This document shows, one piece after another, positions 12,561 to 23,492 of a stretch of 64,000 nucleotides of DNA. The DNA comes from Austropuccinia psidii (Eukaryota > Basidiomycota > Pucciniomycetes > Pucciniales > Sphaerophragmiaceae): positions 8,257,951 through 8,321,950 of the forward strand of contig JALGQZ010000004.1 in the NCBI GenBank assembly GCA_023105745.1, in the 5' to 3' direction. Position numbers and translations under genes: made by a program. Numbering within the stretch: the first letter of the stretch is position 1; every line of letters begins with the position of its first letter. Under the pieces are notes generated by a model. That model searched no databases. It was not told the origin of the DNA and saw nothing but the letters and a program-made list of their open reading frames with translations.

Positions 12561-12901
12561 TGGCGGGCTCTACCAGTGTCACCTGCAAAACGACAATCCC
12601 GCTCAGGCGGAGTCCTTTTATGGATGACCTGGTGAAGTCAAACCCCCCGCCTACATCAAGACTGGCTGAAAAACCTCTTTGATGTGTGTTTGTGCAAACA
12701 GGCGGGTCTTGTGTAATTTTTACCAACCATTGGACGGTTGCGGGATGATCAGGTGGTGAGGAATCTGAGTTGAAGGCACAGGGGAACCAATATTGGTGGA
12801 TGTCACAGGATTTGGTGTAAGACAAGAGTAGGACGTGTGCTCAACGTTCGCTTGATTTTGCTTGACGTGAGCTTGACTTTCATCCTGCTTGACGTTTTCT
12901 T

Positions 12902-12947
12902 GACGTGAAGTCAATCGCCGACGATTGACACAAGATTCTCCCTGGTG
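12902..12947 (-). repeat. Terminal inverted repeat, left copy
   Basis: Read on the minus strand it begins CACCAGGG and ends CTTCACGTC. It matches the two ends of the right copy (26436-26481 and 46917-46962) at nearly all 46 positions. Adjacent CTTGACGT-type motifs at 12843-12912 are the subterminal repeats. Confidence 0.85.
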
Positions 12948-13390
12948 TATGCTTAATGTGGAAAGACCTTACCCTCCACTATTAAGAAGAACAGCTCATC
13001 CAGCTAGCCCTAGAGCTAGAGAAGCATTAGAAAGCCATATTACTGAACTAATGAAACTGGTAGTTTTTAGAAAAGCTGGGAACAATGGAAAAGTAGAAGT
13101 CACAACTCCTGTAATCACTAGTTGGCATAATGATAAATCAAGGATGGCTGGTGATCTCAGAGCAGTTGAATACCTACACTTTTCCAGACAGGTATCCAAT
13201 CCCCAGAATCCATGAGACTTTGACTCAATTATACAAAGCAAATTTATCATTTCTATGGATGCTCTTACAGCTTTCCATCAAAATGTTTTAACATCTCATG
13301 CTAGGAAATTATTGAGAATTATTGCTCATTGTGGTATTTATTAATACTTGAGGATGCCTTTTGGTACTAAAAATGCACCCTCTCATTATC
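12948..13390 (+). pseudogene. Old Ty3/gypsy chromovirus, reverse transcriptase fragment 1
   Basis: It encodes a decayed RT N-terminus recognisable by alignment to the intact element: [27 protein letters not shown] and RMPFGTKNAPSHY. A frameshift occurs at the VPDRYPIP motif and a stop follows HCGIY. At 13390 the coding is interrupted by the young element. If one TTATC duplication is removed, the reading continues perfectly into 23493 (NAPSHY joins QRMIN). It belongs to a related but distinct family from the young element. Confidence 0.85.
13386..13390. repeat. Target-site duplication TTATC, left side of young Ty3/gypsy
   Basis: TTATC directly precedes the TGTGAGCC LTR start and is repeated at 23488-23492 directly after the CCTTACA end of the 3' LTR. 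Five bases is the usual Ty3/gypsy duplication length. Confidence 0.9.
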
Positions 13391-15228
13391 TGTGAGCCTT
13401 AGAGGTAATTTCATATACCCAAAAGACCACAAATATAAAAAATAACATATTAATATAAATAAAATAAATTTATTTATATTATTAAAATAAAAATAAAAAA
13501 TATAAATATAAAATTATATTAAAAATAAAAAATTAATTATAATTTAAAAATAAAATTACTTTAAATTTTGTAAATATAAAATTACATTTATACTTGAAAA
13601 ATTTAAGTAAAAATGAAATTTTAACAAAATTGTGAAAAAATAAATAAATTTGGAAAAAAGTTAAATAAAATTTATTATAACTTTTTATCCAATAAATAAA
13701 CATATAAATTTTATTTCACCATTGGATTCCTCATAAAAAATCAGGTGGGGTCACCTCTGAGTGAAATTTTTGTAACTCAACTCTAAATAAGCTTAAATTA
13801 AGTTTTTAGTATTTTCAATACAAAAGTTGAAAATCCTCAAAACCTTAATTTAATTCACATCACATGTGGTGTTAACCATCAATTTTTGTGTTAAAATTGA
13901 GGTGTTGTGTTTAGTTTAGAAGTTATGAGGAATTAAAGTATTGTCAATTGAATTCAATTGAAATGTCAAAATGTGCGCGTGTATTACATAAGTGAACTTT
14001 GATTTACATATGAGGTGTCAATTATTACTGTATTGTACTGTACAATTGAATTGAATTACATGTGTAAATTATAAGTATAATACATGATGAGAAATTAAAG
14101 GAAAAATAAATTGGAAAGATTAAATTTGGGGGGGAAAAGGAACTCTAGCTCTAAGGGGGAGCTAGACCCCCAAAATCCTTGCTGACAGGCGTGGGATGTC
14201 AAAATTCACGCAAAAGTTCATCACTTTTGGCCTGGAATTGAGTTACAGGGTCTGTGGACTCAATTGATGATGAGGTTTTGATACCAACTGGGGTAGTTTT
14301 AGCTGTTGCCAAGAAGGTAAAACTACCCTTAAGATAAAACAATCATAATAAAAACAGTTTTAACTGGTTTCTACGCCTCTGACACACATTCTGACGTGTT
14401 TTGAAGGCTCTAGACCTGGTATTGCTATAGTAATGGCTCATTTAAGGGTCTAAAATGGCTAAAAATGGCTAAAAATGGCTTAAACCAGCCCTTTTTGGTC
14501 TAAACCAGGGTTCAATGATGCCATAATTGGCTTTTCTGTTGTCAGACTGTTTTTCACGACTGACAAGAGTAAATTTTACTTTTGGAGTAAGAGAATTGAT
14601 GGCTATAAAAGAATGTCTTCTTTGCCCCACTTTTATCTTCATGTTAGAATCTTTTCCTTTTATTAATTAGTTTAAAACTGTTAAACCAATCAATAAAAGA
14701 TTCCAACCACCCTTTTTAAATCATTTTAATCCCTTTAACCACGTGAAAAAATCATTATAATCATTGTTTGTAACTCTTATAATCATTTTTACCCCTGAAC
14801 CACCCCAAAAGTGAATTAAAGCATCTTTCATCACTATAAACTTTGTCACTTTGTTTCCAAATTCACTCTGGTCACTTTTGGGCGTGTTTTCTCTTTAATA
14901 TTCTTTTTAAAGACTTTGTTCTTTAATTAATTGCTTGCAGTTCTTTGCTCAATTAATTCCAATTGAAATTGCTCTTGAAGAAATTTCTTTTGTAGCCTTA
15001 AAATATCTCTTGTAGAGTATTTTTTGGATAAATCTTTATTGTTGGTAAAACAATAAATTTTTATAATATTATTGTTTTATACTAATAAAGTTATGAACAA
15101 TAAAATTGGCGTGTTTTCTCTTAAAAATAATATTTCATACTATTTTTAATTGATTTTTACCTTATACAAATTTTGAGGACAGGAAAAGTACTTGATTTTT
15201 AATCAAAGTTTCATATCCACACCTTACA
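13391..15228 (+). repeat. 5' LTR of the young Ty3/gypsy element
   Basis: It begins TGTGAGCC and ends CCTTACA, and is 1838 bp long, the same as the 3' LTR. It contains a TATA box at 14604-14610 and a polyadenylation-type AATAAA at 14692-14697. The first few hundred bases are almost pure A and T. Confidence 0.95.
14604..14610 (+). promoter_or_regulatory. TATA box in the 5' LTR
   Basis: GGCTATAAAAGAATG lies about 625 bp before the LTR end, and AATAAA follows about 85 bp downstream. This gives a conventional U3-R-U5 order with transcription expected to start near 14635. It is duplicated at 22863 in the 3' LTR. Confidence 0.55.
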
Positions 15229-15230
15229 TT

Positions 15231-15246
15231 TGGGGGCCCAGCCGTG
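15231..15246 (+). other. Primer-binding site
   Basis: TGGGGGCCCAGCCGTG starts two bases after the 5' LTR. The leading TGG pairs with a tRNA 3' CCA. I cannot name the tRNA with certainty. A related sequence, TGGGGCCTGGCCA, follows the putative LTR of the second family at 54238. Confidence 0.6.
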
Positions 15247-15701
15247 ATATTTTACCTGTGACATATTTTTTTTACTCTTTTTAAATCTTTTTTCTTATAT
15301 TGAAAAATTTAAAAACATATAAAAAATACTTATAATCCAAAAAAATCCTTAAAAAATAATTTTTTTCATATTATAAGTGAGGCTTATATTTTTATTTCTT
15401 TTTTGAAATATCCTTTTTTTTACTTAATTAATTGGCTTTTTCATTAATTTTAGTGTCTGACAACGTGGTAAGACAAGAAAACATTGAAACAGCCTCAACA
15501 GTTACCAGTATTATTCCTGCAAGCACTGTGATTTCAGACCATAATAGCACTGTTATTGTGACTCAAAATAACCAACCTGAGCCAATAACCTCTGAATTAA
15601 TTAACTTGGATATAAGTAATACCCTTCAGAGAGCTAAAAATTTGACAAATAGTGAGTTTTTTGACGTAAAATTACTATTTTTAACCTTTCTAATCATAAA
15701 T

Positions 15702-18700
15702 ATGCCTTCAACCAGATCAGGAGCAAGCTATAAACCCTCAAGCAGCTTCCAAAAAGGTCATAGACGTGATTATGGCAGAAGCCAATCAGATACAGAAGGA
15801 CAAGGGTCAGTAAAAGACTTCCACAACAATAAATTGTCCAATTCTGAAGCTGATGACACTATTTTACCTTCAAAAAGAGCTGACACCGCCACAAGAAGCC
15901 TCAGTGGACATTTACAAAGCCAGCCAGAAGGCTTACAACAATGCACTTCAGTACAAAGAATACCAGATCCTTGCAGATCTGTGGAGAAACTGCATGAATT
16001 CATACCTAACTGTAAGAAAATTCTTGGGCCATCCCAACACTTGCAAATTGCTCAATGGATGGCATCCATTGATGGAGAAGAAAAACATGATGCTTTTGAC
16101 ACTGGAATGGAGGAAAAACAACCCTCCACCACCAAAACCAGTGCCAAAAACAGCCCCAGTGGCCAGCAGCAGCAATTCCAACGTGAAAAAGCAGCCACAA
16201 CCTCCAAACAAGGGCAAAGGGAAGGCACAAGCTCCAAAACCTTACAGCCAGGGCTACAGGATTCCAAAGATTCAACAGGATGCCATGGAAAATGTATTTC
16301 AGATGGCCAGAACCATGATGGAATTACAAAAGAAGGAGGAAGCCAGATTAAAGTTCCAGAAATGATTTCTGATATATTTGATTCCATCCCAGAGTTGTAT
16401 GATGCTATAAATGACGTGAAAAAACATCTTTCTGATAAAAATGAATCCATTTGTAACAACATTAAAACAAACAACCTGAGTCTGTGCCAAATTAATGAAA
16501 CACTTATGTGTTTTGAAAAAGTTTTAAGAACAATTAAAAATTCTAATAATGACAATTCTTCTAACATTAAAATAAATGAACAATCTGCCATTATTAAAGA
16601 ATTAACAGATAAATATTCTAAATTCAATATTGATGACATGATTGAAACAAGAATTAAACAAGCCATAAATATTATCAAGACAGATAACAAGAAAGTCCTT
16701 GATGACATTTCAAATTCATTTACTGAAGTAAAGACATATACCATTGCCTTGAAAAAGTGTTTTGATGCTTCACAAGAAGAAGTATCAAAATTATCAATGA
16801 AATTGAATCAAGTCACTGCTGATAATACAAGACAGACAGAGTTATGGCAAGAACTTACACATAAAGAAGACATGTATAAAATTGAAGTAATAAATTTAAT
16901 ACAAAGCTTCCAACATGAATACAGAAATTCCCAAAGGTGTAGCAACAGTAAAATGAATGACATTGAACAATTACTGAACACCTTACCAAGAATGTCTACA
17001 CCTCTAAATCAAAATGAGGGCACAAGAATTTCAAATCCACAAGTATTGGATCCTGATAATTCACAATTAAAAAATGAATTATCCACTTCTTTTCATAACT
17101 TGGAACCATCAATGGGCCAAGCACTCTTGAAAGAAGTTCCAAAACTTAAAGAATGGCCTCACTTCAGTGGTGAAGGAGAGTATGACCATATGGAATTCAT
17201 TAGAGGTATTGACATGATCAAAGAGGATTTTGAATTACCAGACAGATTGGTAACAGCCAGGTTTAACACCTTGTTTACCAGATCAGCTCACAGATGGTAC
17301 ATCAAAATAAGACAAGCACATGGACACCAGAGTTGGACTTGGTGGAAAACCCAAATCATCAACAAATGGGCAAATGATGCTTGGAGGTTTAAAGTTGAAA
17401 CAGCCTTTGAATCTGCCAAATTTAATGCTGATAAAGACAAAGCTTTACCATGGTTTTGCCAACAAAAGGACAGATTAACAGCATTATATCCTGACATGTC
17501 AGAATTTATGATCCATAGAAAAATTCTGAGACAATGTGGAGGTGACTTAGAGCATGCTGTCAAAAGCAGGACTACTGAACAATCTTCAGCAGAGGATATT
17601 ATCAATATACTAGAAGAAGTAACCACCAGAACCAAAATTGGTTCTAGTAGGGTGAATCTTAAAACAAGGTTTAATACACCTTGGAAAGATTCTGTGGACA
17701 AAAACCCCAAAGAAAATTCTAGTAATATTAAATATAAATCTGCAGATACAGTCAGAAAATGCCATATTTGCCAAAGCACCACCCATTTAGCCAATACATG
17801 TCCAAAAAGGGGGAAAATCAATGAAATTGACATTGAAAAAGAACCAGATGTTGAAAAAGAAGACATAATTGAAGACAATTCAGATGATAAGTCATCCATA
17901 TTCTCTGAATCTTCAAAAGATATAGAAAATATCAATGCCACTTTTGACATCATGGAATCTTATTCCCACTTACCACAATTGAGCAATGGTCAAGTTGATT
18001 TATCAAAAGTTCAAGATGCACAACTTATGAAGACAAAACCAAACAGAGGAAAAGGTTATACAGCTGGTAACTCCTGTATAACAGAAGTGGTGATTGATAA
18101 CAAACCCACCAAACTTTTGCTTGACCCAGGAGCCTTCTGCTCTTGTGTTGGAAAATCTTTTCTTAAGACTTGTGTACCAAATTTTGAAGACCAATTGTTA
18201 CCAATTGATGGTATAAAATTCAACAGTGCAAGTAACCCAATGAAAGCATTAGGAATCTTTGAGACCAATGTCATATTCCCACACATAAATGGGAATTTAA
18301 GGATCACAGTTGAATTTGTTGTTATGGAAAATTGCTCTAGTACCCATTTTATATTGGGAAATGACTATTTAATCATGTATGGAATATATTTACATAATAA
18401 CAAAGACAGATACTTTACAATTGGAGACAATAAGCGCCAGAAATTTGCCTTTTTACCCTTTAAAAGACAAATTACAGTAAACAAAGTATCACCAGTCAAC
18501 TTAGAGTTAGAGAAATTCAAGTCTGAACAGTTAAGTGAGGCTGAAATAAGCCTTCATCTGACTGATAAGCAAGAAAATGAACTTTCTTCCCTTTTGTATG
18601 ACCACAGAGGAGCATTTGCTACAGACAAAGAACCCCTGGGACCAATTATTGGTCATGAAGTTGACATCATTCTTAACATTGAGAGACCTTATCCACCACT

Positions 18701-21626
18701 CTTAAGAAGACCTGCTTATCCAGCAAGTCCAAAATCAAGAGAAGCTCTAGAAATTCATATCAAAGAACTTCTAGACCTTGGTGTAATAAGAAAAGTAGGC
18801 CACAATGAGGAAGTAGAAATAACTACACCAGTCATAGTGGCGTGGCATAATGGAAAATCCAGAATGGTTGGGGACTTTAGAGCTCTGAACACTTACACTG
18901 TTCCAGACAGATACCCAATACCAAAAATCCAAATTGCCCTTACTCAAATATCTCAAGCAGTGTATATAACCACTATGGATGCCCTTAAAGGATTCCATCA
19001 AAATGTAGTAACACCAAGAGCAAGAAAATATTTGAGAATTATTGTTCATTGTGGAGTGTATGAATACTTAAGGATGCCCTTTGGTATCAAAAATGCACCT
19101 TCACACTTCCAAAGAATGATGAATGAAATCTTCCCTGAAGAACTCTCAGAGGGATGGTTAATCATTTACATTGATGACATTATTATCTGTTCAAAGACTT
19201 GGGAGGAGCACATGTACAGATTATCAAGAGTTTTGACAAAAATCCAATCAGTAAACATGAAAATCTCCTTGAAGAAATGTCATTTTGGATTTAAAGAACT
19301 TAAGGCACTAGGACATGTTGTATCTGGTTTGTCCCTTGGAATTGATAAAAACAAAGTTGCAGCAGTATTGTTAAAACCCATGCCTCAGAATAAGAAGGAA
19401 ATTCAGTCATTCTTAGGTTTTGCAGGATATTACAGGCAGCACATTAAAGACTTTGCATCCATAGCAAGACCACTTTATAAGTTGTGTGACAAAGACACAG
19501 TATTTGAGATGACTGTTGACAGAGTCAAAGCTTTTGAGTCTCTAAGAGAAGCATTGACCACTGCTCCACTCTTACTGATGCCAGACTTTAAATTGCCTTT
19601 CAAACTGTATATTGATGCATCAGGGGATGGACTAGGTGCTGCACTTCACCAAGTTCAGATCATAAATGACAAACCTGTAGAAGGACCAATATGTTTCATA
19701 TCCAGGCAAATCAAACCAACTGAAGCCAGATATGGAGCAAGTCAAATGGAATGTCTATGCCTTGTCTGGGCCTTAGAGAAATTGAACTATTTCTTAGAGG
19801 GATGTGTTTTTGAAGTAATAACAGATTGTACAGCTGTGAAATCACTTTTGAACATGAAAACACCTAACAGACACATGCTCAGATGGCAAATAGCCATACA
19901 AGAATACAGAGGCAATATGACTATTGTTCATAAGGATGGGAATATTCATAAGAATGCAGATGGACTAAGCAGATGGCCATTACCAAATAACATTGATAAT
20001 CCTGCTTATGTTCCAGAAGAAGCTTCACCACAAATTCCAATAGAAGGAATAAGTGTTACAGACTTGAACACCACCTTCTTTGAAGAAGTCAGAAATAGTT
20101 ACACTCAAGATAAGAATTGTAGCATCTTATGCCAATTACTTAACAAAGACTGTAAAGACAACTCTCTAATACATGCCTTGGATGAAGTATGGAGAAAATC
20201 TTATAATGAAGGGAGATTTCACCTACTGGATGGTATAATTTACCACAGAACCAAGCACACATGTGTCATGACAGTTGTAGACAGGTCATTAATCAATCTT
20301 GTACTGAAAGAATGCCATGATAGTCCCTTTTCAGGACATCTTTCTGAGGACAGAACAAGAGAGAAAGTAAAGACCTGCATATGGTGGCCAATGTGGCAAA
20401 AGGATGTTGCAGAATATTGCAAAACCTGTGACAGATGCCAAAAGGCAAATAAATCCACTGGCAAAAGACTTGGAAATATGATGAAAATCCAAGAACCAAA
20501 CAGACCTTGGGAAATTGTCCATATGGATTGGGTAACTGGCCTACCACCAGGAGGTGACAGGAGCTATAATGCTTGCCTAGTAATTGTGGACAGATTCAGT
20601 AAAACTCCAATCTTTTTACCATGTCACAAAGATGATACAGCCATGGATACAGCTCTTCTGATATGGAATAGAGTAGTGTCATGGACTGGGATATTTACAA
20701 ATATCATCAGTGATAGAGATCCCAAATTCACTTCAGCTCTATGGACGAATCTTCACCAATTATTTGGCACAAAACTGTCTTTCTCTACAGCCTACCACCC
20801 ACAAACTGATGGTCTGGCTGAAAGAATGATCCAAACCTTAGAGGACATGGTGAGAAGATTTTGTGCATATGGCCTTGAATTCAAAGATTGTGATGGATTT
20901 ACCCATGATTGGTGTACTCTGTTACCAGCACTGGAATTAGCATATAAAACATCAATCCATGCTAGTACCAATCAGACTCCTGCTGTTCTAGAAAAAGGAT
21001 GGAACCCCAAGTTACCCCAAGACTCCTTGAGGAAAGACTTAATTGAAATACATCCCACAGCTGCTAGCTTCAAAGGAATGCTAGACAAAGCTAGAAAGCA
21101 TGCAGTAAGGTGCATGGAGGACTCTTTTGCATATGCTAAAGACAAATGGGATAAATCTCATGCAACTCCAGATTTCAAAGTGGGGGACCTAGTTCTTGTA
21201 TCCACCACTAACTTCAATAACATCAAAGGATGTAAAAAGTTAAAAGACTCCTTTGCAGGACCTTTTGTGATTAAGGCCCTCCATGGAGAAAATGCTGTTG
21301 AAGTAGAGTTATCTGAAGAACTTAGCAATAAGCACCCTACATTTCCAGTAAGCTTGATAAAGCCATACAAATCTAGTGATGCTGAGAAATTTCCCTTGAG
21401 GAATAAGATTCCCCAAGTTATACCTCCTATTGAGACATCTGGTACTAAGAAAATAACCAAAGTTCTTAAAGAAAGGAAATTAAGAACCAAGAAAGTAAGG
21501 GAATACCTTGTTAGGTACAGTGACCCAACTTGTGAAGATGAATGGTTAGAAGAGAAAGATATACCAGAAGCCACCAAACTCCTGAGGAGATTCAGACACA
21601 CTAGAAACACCAATATTACAAAGTAA
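15702..21626 (+). CDS. gag-pol: Gag-Pol polyprotein of the young Ty3/gypsy chromovirus
   Basis: Reverse transcription and integration polyprotein of 1974 codons from the ATG of MPSTRSG. The frame is open further upstream, but no earlier ATG exists. Order: Ser/Gln/Lys-rich N-terminus; coiled-coil-like stretch; capsid-like region ([15 protein letters not shown]); zinc knuckle [14 protein letters not shown] from residue 687; aspartic protease LLLDPGA with Asp808; RT with YIDD, aspartates 1158-1159; RNase H ([10 protein letters not shown], Asp1305); integrase with a CKTCDRC zinc region and catalytic Asp1609, Asp1671 and Glu1707 (D-35-E); and a C-terminal chromodomain ([15 protein letters not shown]). 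The single ORF needs no frameshift between gag and pol. The protease reads Asp-Pro-Gly where Asp-Ser/Thr-Gly is usual. The chromodomain predicts targeting to methylated-histone chromatin. Confidence 0.95.
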   Translation: MPSTRSGASYKPSSSFQKGHRRDYGRSQSDTEGQGSVKDFHNNKLSNSEADDTILPSKRADTATRSLSGHLQSQPEGLQQCTSVQRIPDPCRSVEKLHEFIPNCKKILGPSQHLQIAQWMASIDGEEKHDAFDTGMEEKQPSTTKTSAKNSPSGQQQQFQREKAATTSKQGQREGTSSKTLQPGLQDSKDSTGCHGKCISDGQNHDGITKEGGSQIKVPEMISDIFDSIPELYDAINDVKKHLSDKNESICNNIKTNNLSLCQINETLMCFEKVLRTIKNSNNDNSSNIKINEQSAIIKELTDKYSKFNIDDMIETRIKQAINIIKTDNKKVLDDISNSFTEVKTYTIALKKCFDASQEEVSKLSMKLNQVTADNTRQTELWQELTHKEDMYKIEVINLIQSFQHEYRNSQRCSNSKMNDIEQLLNTLPRMSTPLNQNEGTRISNPQVLDPDNSQLKNELSTSFHNLEPSMGQALLKEVPKLKEWPHFSGEGEYDHMEFIRGIDMIKEDFELPDRLVTARFNTLFTRSAHRWYIKIRQAHGHQSWTWWKTQIINKWANDAWRFKVETAFESAKFNADKDKALPWFCQQKDRLTALYPDMSEFMIHRKILRQCGGDLEHAVKSRTTEQSSAEDIINILEEVTTRTKIGSSRVNLKTRFNTPWKDSVDKNPKENSSNIKYKSADTVRKCHICQSTTHLANTCPKRGKINEIDIEKEPDVEKEDIIEDNSDDKSSIFSESSKDIENINATFDIMESYSHLPQLSNGQVDLSKVQDAQLMKTKPNRGKGYTAGNSCITEVVIDNKPTKLLLDPGAFCSCVGKSFLKTCVPNFEDQLLPIDGIKFNSASNPMKALGIFETNVIFPHINGNLRITVEFVVMENCSSTHFILGNDYLIMYGIYLHNNKDRYFTIGDNKRQKFAFLPFKRQITVNKVSPVNLELEKFKSEQLSEAEISLHLTDKQENELSSLLYDHRGAFATDKEPLGPIIGHEVDIILNIERPYPPLLRRPAYPASPKSREALEIHIKELLDLGVIRKVGHNEEVEITTPVIVAWHNGKSRMVGDFRALNTYTVPDRYPIPKIQIALTQISQAVYITTMDALKGFHQNVVTPRARKYLRIIVHCGVYEYLRMPFGIKNAPSHFQRMMNEIFPEELSEGWLIIYIDDIIICSKTWEEHMYRLSRVLTKIQSVNMKISLKKCHFGFKELKALGHVVSGLSLGIDKNKVAAVLLKPMPQNKKEIQSFLGFAGYYRQHIKDFASIARPLYKLCDKDTVFEMTVDRVKAFESLREALTTAPLLLMPDFKLPFKLYIDASGDGLGAALHQVQIINDKPVEGPICFISRQIKPTEARYGASQMECLCLVWALEKLNYFLEGCVFEVITDCTAVKSLLNMKTPNRHMLRWQIAIQEYRGNMTIVHKDGNIHKNADGLSRWPLPNNIDNPAYVPEEASPQIPIEGISVTDLNTTFFEEVRNSYTQDKNCSILCQLLNKDCKDNSLIHALDEVWRKSYNEGRFHLLDGIIYHRTKHTCVMTVVDRSLINLVLKECHDSPFSGHLSEDRTREKVKTCIWWPMWQKDVAEYCKTCDRCQKANKSTGKRLGNMMKIQEPNRPWEIVHMDWVTGLPPGGDRSYNACLVIVDRFSKTPIFLPCHKDDTAMDTALLIWNRVVSWTGIFTNIISDRDPKFTSALWTNLHQLFGTKLSFSTAYHPQTDGLAERMIQTLEDMVRRFCAYGLEFKDCDGFTHDWCTLLPALELAYKTSIHASTNQTPAVLEKGWNPKLPQDSLRKDLIEIHPTAASFKGMLDKARKHAVRCMEDSFAYAKDKWDKSHATPDFKVGDLVLVSTTNFNNIKGCKKLKDSFAGPFVIKALHGENAVEVELSEELSNKHPTFPVSLIKPYKSSDAEKFPLRNKIPQVIPPIETSGTKKITKVLKERKLRTKKVREYLVRYSDPTCEDEWLEEKDIPEATKLLRRFRHTRNTNITK
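15853..16365 (+). CDS. Overlapping +1-frame ORF inside gag of the young element
   Basis: A 170-codon ORF lies wholly inside the gag-pol frame, shifted by +1 and open from 15814. It reads like a structured, charged protein: an alpha-helical N-half with [15 protein letters not shown], a Lys/Pro-rich linker ([21 protein letters not shown]) and a helical C-terminus ending KFQK. The main frame over the same bases is low-complexity. The same arrangement, with a GWNP or AWNP motif and a C-terminus ending in KK or HK, appears in the second Ty3 family at 51653 and 55286. It may be an accessory Gag made by alternative initiation or frameshifting. Expression is unproven. Confidence 0.5.
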   Translation: MTLFYLQKELTPPQEASVDIYKASQKAYNNALQYKEYQILADLWRNCMNSYLTVRKFLGHPNTCKLLNGWHPLMEKKNMMLLTLEWRKNNPPPPKPVPKTAPVASSSNSNVKKQPQPPNKGKGKAQAPKPYSQGYRIPKIQQDAMENVFQMARTMMELQKKEEARLKFQK

Positions 21627-21631
21627 TATTC

Positions 21632-21649
21632 TTTTTTAGGGGGAGGGAA
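21632..21649 (+). other. Polypurine tract
   Basis: A T-run followed by AGGGGGAGGGAA sits directly before the 3' LTR TGTGAGCC, the expected plus-strand primer. It lies six bases after the gag-pol stop. Confidence 0.8.
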
Positions 21650-23487
21650 TGTGAGCCTTAGAGGTAATTTCATATACCCAAAAGACCACAAATATAAAAA
21701 ATAACATATTAATATAAATAAAATAAATTTATTTATATTATTAAAATAAAAATAAAAAATATAAATATAAAATTATATTAAAAATAAAAAATTAATTATA
21801 ATTTAAAAATAAAATTACTTTAAATTTTGTAAATATAAAATTACATTTATACTTGAAAAATTTAAGTAAAAATGAAATTTTAACAAAATTGTGAAAAAAT
21901 AAATAAATTTGGAAAAAAGTTAAATAAAATTTCTTATAACTTTTTATCCAATAAATAAACATATAAATTTTATTTCACCATTGGATTCCTCATAAAAAAT
22001 CAGGTGGGGTCACCTCTGAGTGAAATTTTTGTAACTCAACTCTAAATAAGCTTAAATTAAGTTTTTAGTATTTTCAATACAAAAGTTGAAAATCCTCAAA
22101 ACCTTAATTTAATTCACATCACATGTGGTGTTAACCATCAATTTTTGTGTTAAAATTGAGGTGTTGTGTTTAGTTTAGAAGTTATGAGGAATTAAAGTAT
22201 TGTCAATTGAATTCAATTGAAATGTCAAAATGTGCGCGTGTATTACATAAGTGAACTTTGATTTACATATGAGGTGTCAATTATTACTGTATTGTACTGT
22301 ACAATTGAATTTAATTACATGTGTAAATTATAAGTATAATACATGATGAGAAATTAAAGGAAAAATAAATTGGAAAGATTAAATTTGGGGGGGAAAAGGA
22401 ACTCTAGCTCTAAGGGGGAGCTAGACCCCCAAAATCCTTGCTGACAGGCGTGGGATGTCAAAATTCACGCAAAAGTTCATCACTTTTGGCCTGGAATTGA
22501 GTTACAGGGTCTGTGGACTCAATTGATGATGAGGTTTTGATACCAACTGGGGTAGTTTTAGCTGTTGCCAAGAAGGTAAAACTACCCTTAAGATAAAACA
22601 ATCATAATAAAAACAGTTTTAACTGGTTTCTACGCCTCTGACACACATTCTGACGTGTTTTGAAGGCTCTAGACCTGGTATTGCTATAGTAATGGCTCAT
22701 TTAAGGGTCTAAAATGGCTAAAAATGGCTAAAAATGGCTTAAACCAGCCCTTTTTGGTCTAAACCAGGGTTCAATGATGCCATAATTGGCTTTTCTGTTT
22801 TCAGACTGTTTTTCACGACTGACAAGAGTAAATTTTACTTTTGGAGTAAGAGAATTGATGGCTATAAAAGAATGTCTTCTTTGCCCCACTTTTCTCTTCA
22901 TGTTAGAATCTTTTCCTTTTATTAATTAGTTTAAAACTGTTAAACCAATCAATAAAAGATTCCAACCACCCTTTTTAAATCATTTTAATCCTTTTAACCA
23001 CGTGAAAAAATCATTATAATCATTGTTTGTAACTCTTATAATCATTTTTACCCCTGAACCACCCCAAAAGTGAATTAAAGCATCTTTCATCACTGTAAAC
23101 TTTGTCACTTTGTTTCCAAATTCACTCTGGTCACTTTTGGGCGTGTTTTCTCTTTAATATTCTTTTTAAAGACTTTGTTCTTTAATTAATTGCTTGCAGT
23201 TCTTTGCTCAATTAATTCCAATTGAAATTGCTCTTGAAGAAATTTCTTTTGTAGCCTTAAAATATCTCTTGTAGAGTATTTTTTGGATAAATCTTTATTG
23301 TTGGTAAAACAATAAATTTTTATAATATTATTGTTTTATACTAATAAAGTTATAAACAATAAAATTGGCGTGTTTTCTCTTAAAAATAATATTTCATACT
23401 ATTTTTAATTGATTTTTACCTTATACAAACTTTGAGGACAGGAAAAGTACTTGATTTTTAATCAAAGTTTCATATCCACACCTTACA
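21650..23487 (+). repeat. 3' LTR of the young Ty3/gypsy element
   Basis: 1838 bp. The differences from the 5' LTR that I could find are eight single-base substitutions, for example at about 21932, 22312, 22799, 22891, 22993, 23095, 23353 and 23430. It is followed by the TTATC duplication at 23488-23492. Confidence 0.95.
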
Positions 23488-23492
23488 TTATC

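Larger units (their letters stand above)
1..12947 (-). mobile_element. CACTA-like DNA transposon, left copy (truncated by window edge)
   Basis: This copy mirrors 26436 to about 39600 of the right-hand copy gene for gene, in opposite orientation. It ends at 12947 with CCCTGGTG, the reverse complement of the CACCAGGG terminus of the other copy, and the 46-bp terminal inverted repeat at 12902-12947 matches both ends of that copy. The flank starts TATGCTTAATG, which is the interior of an old Ty3/gypsy reverse transcriptase gene, so the element inserted there, presumably duplicating TAT. Its other end, with the TET/JBP-like part, lies beyond base 1. Every gene in it that can be judged carries lesions. 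It is visibly richer in G and C than the retroelement DNA around it. Confidence 0.85.
13391..23487 (+). mobile_element. Near-intact Ty3/gypsy (chromovirus) LTR retrotransposon
   Basis: This is a complete element of about 10.1 kb with two 1838-bp LTRs (TG...CA), a primer-binding site, one long gag-pol ORF, a polypurine tract and a 5-bp target duplication. By eye I found eight substitutions and no indel between the LTRs, so the insertion is young relative to everything around it. It lies in the reverse transcriptase of an older, related element. The main ORF has no stop, so it may be autonomous. Confidence 0.95.

Noticed and set aside
12301..12825. Long frames through the GC-rich subterminal repeats (also 26559-27259)
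   Set aside because: They are low-complexity Cys/Val/Gly or His/Thr/Arg products of short repeats and are open on both strands. No exon structure or conservation supports coding.
15432..15701. Gag-pol start at 15432
   Set aside because: The codon there is TTG and no ATG precedes 15702. The MPSTRSG start at 15702 is the natural one for a fungal mRNA.
16052..21691. Minus-strand ORFs across the young element
   Set aside because: They are shadows of the gag-pol frame with no codon-level or homology support.
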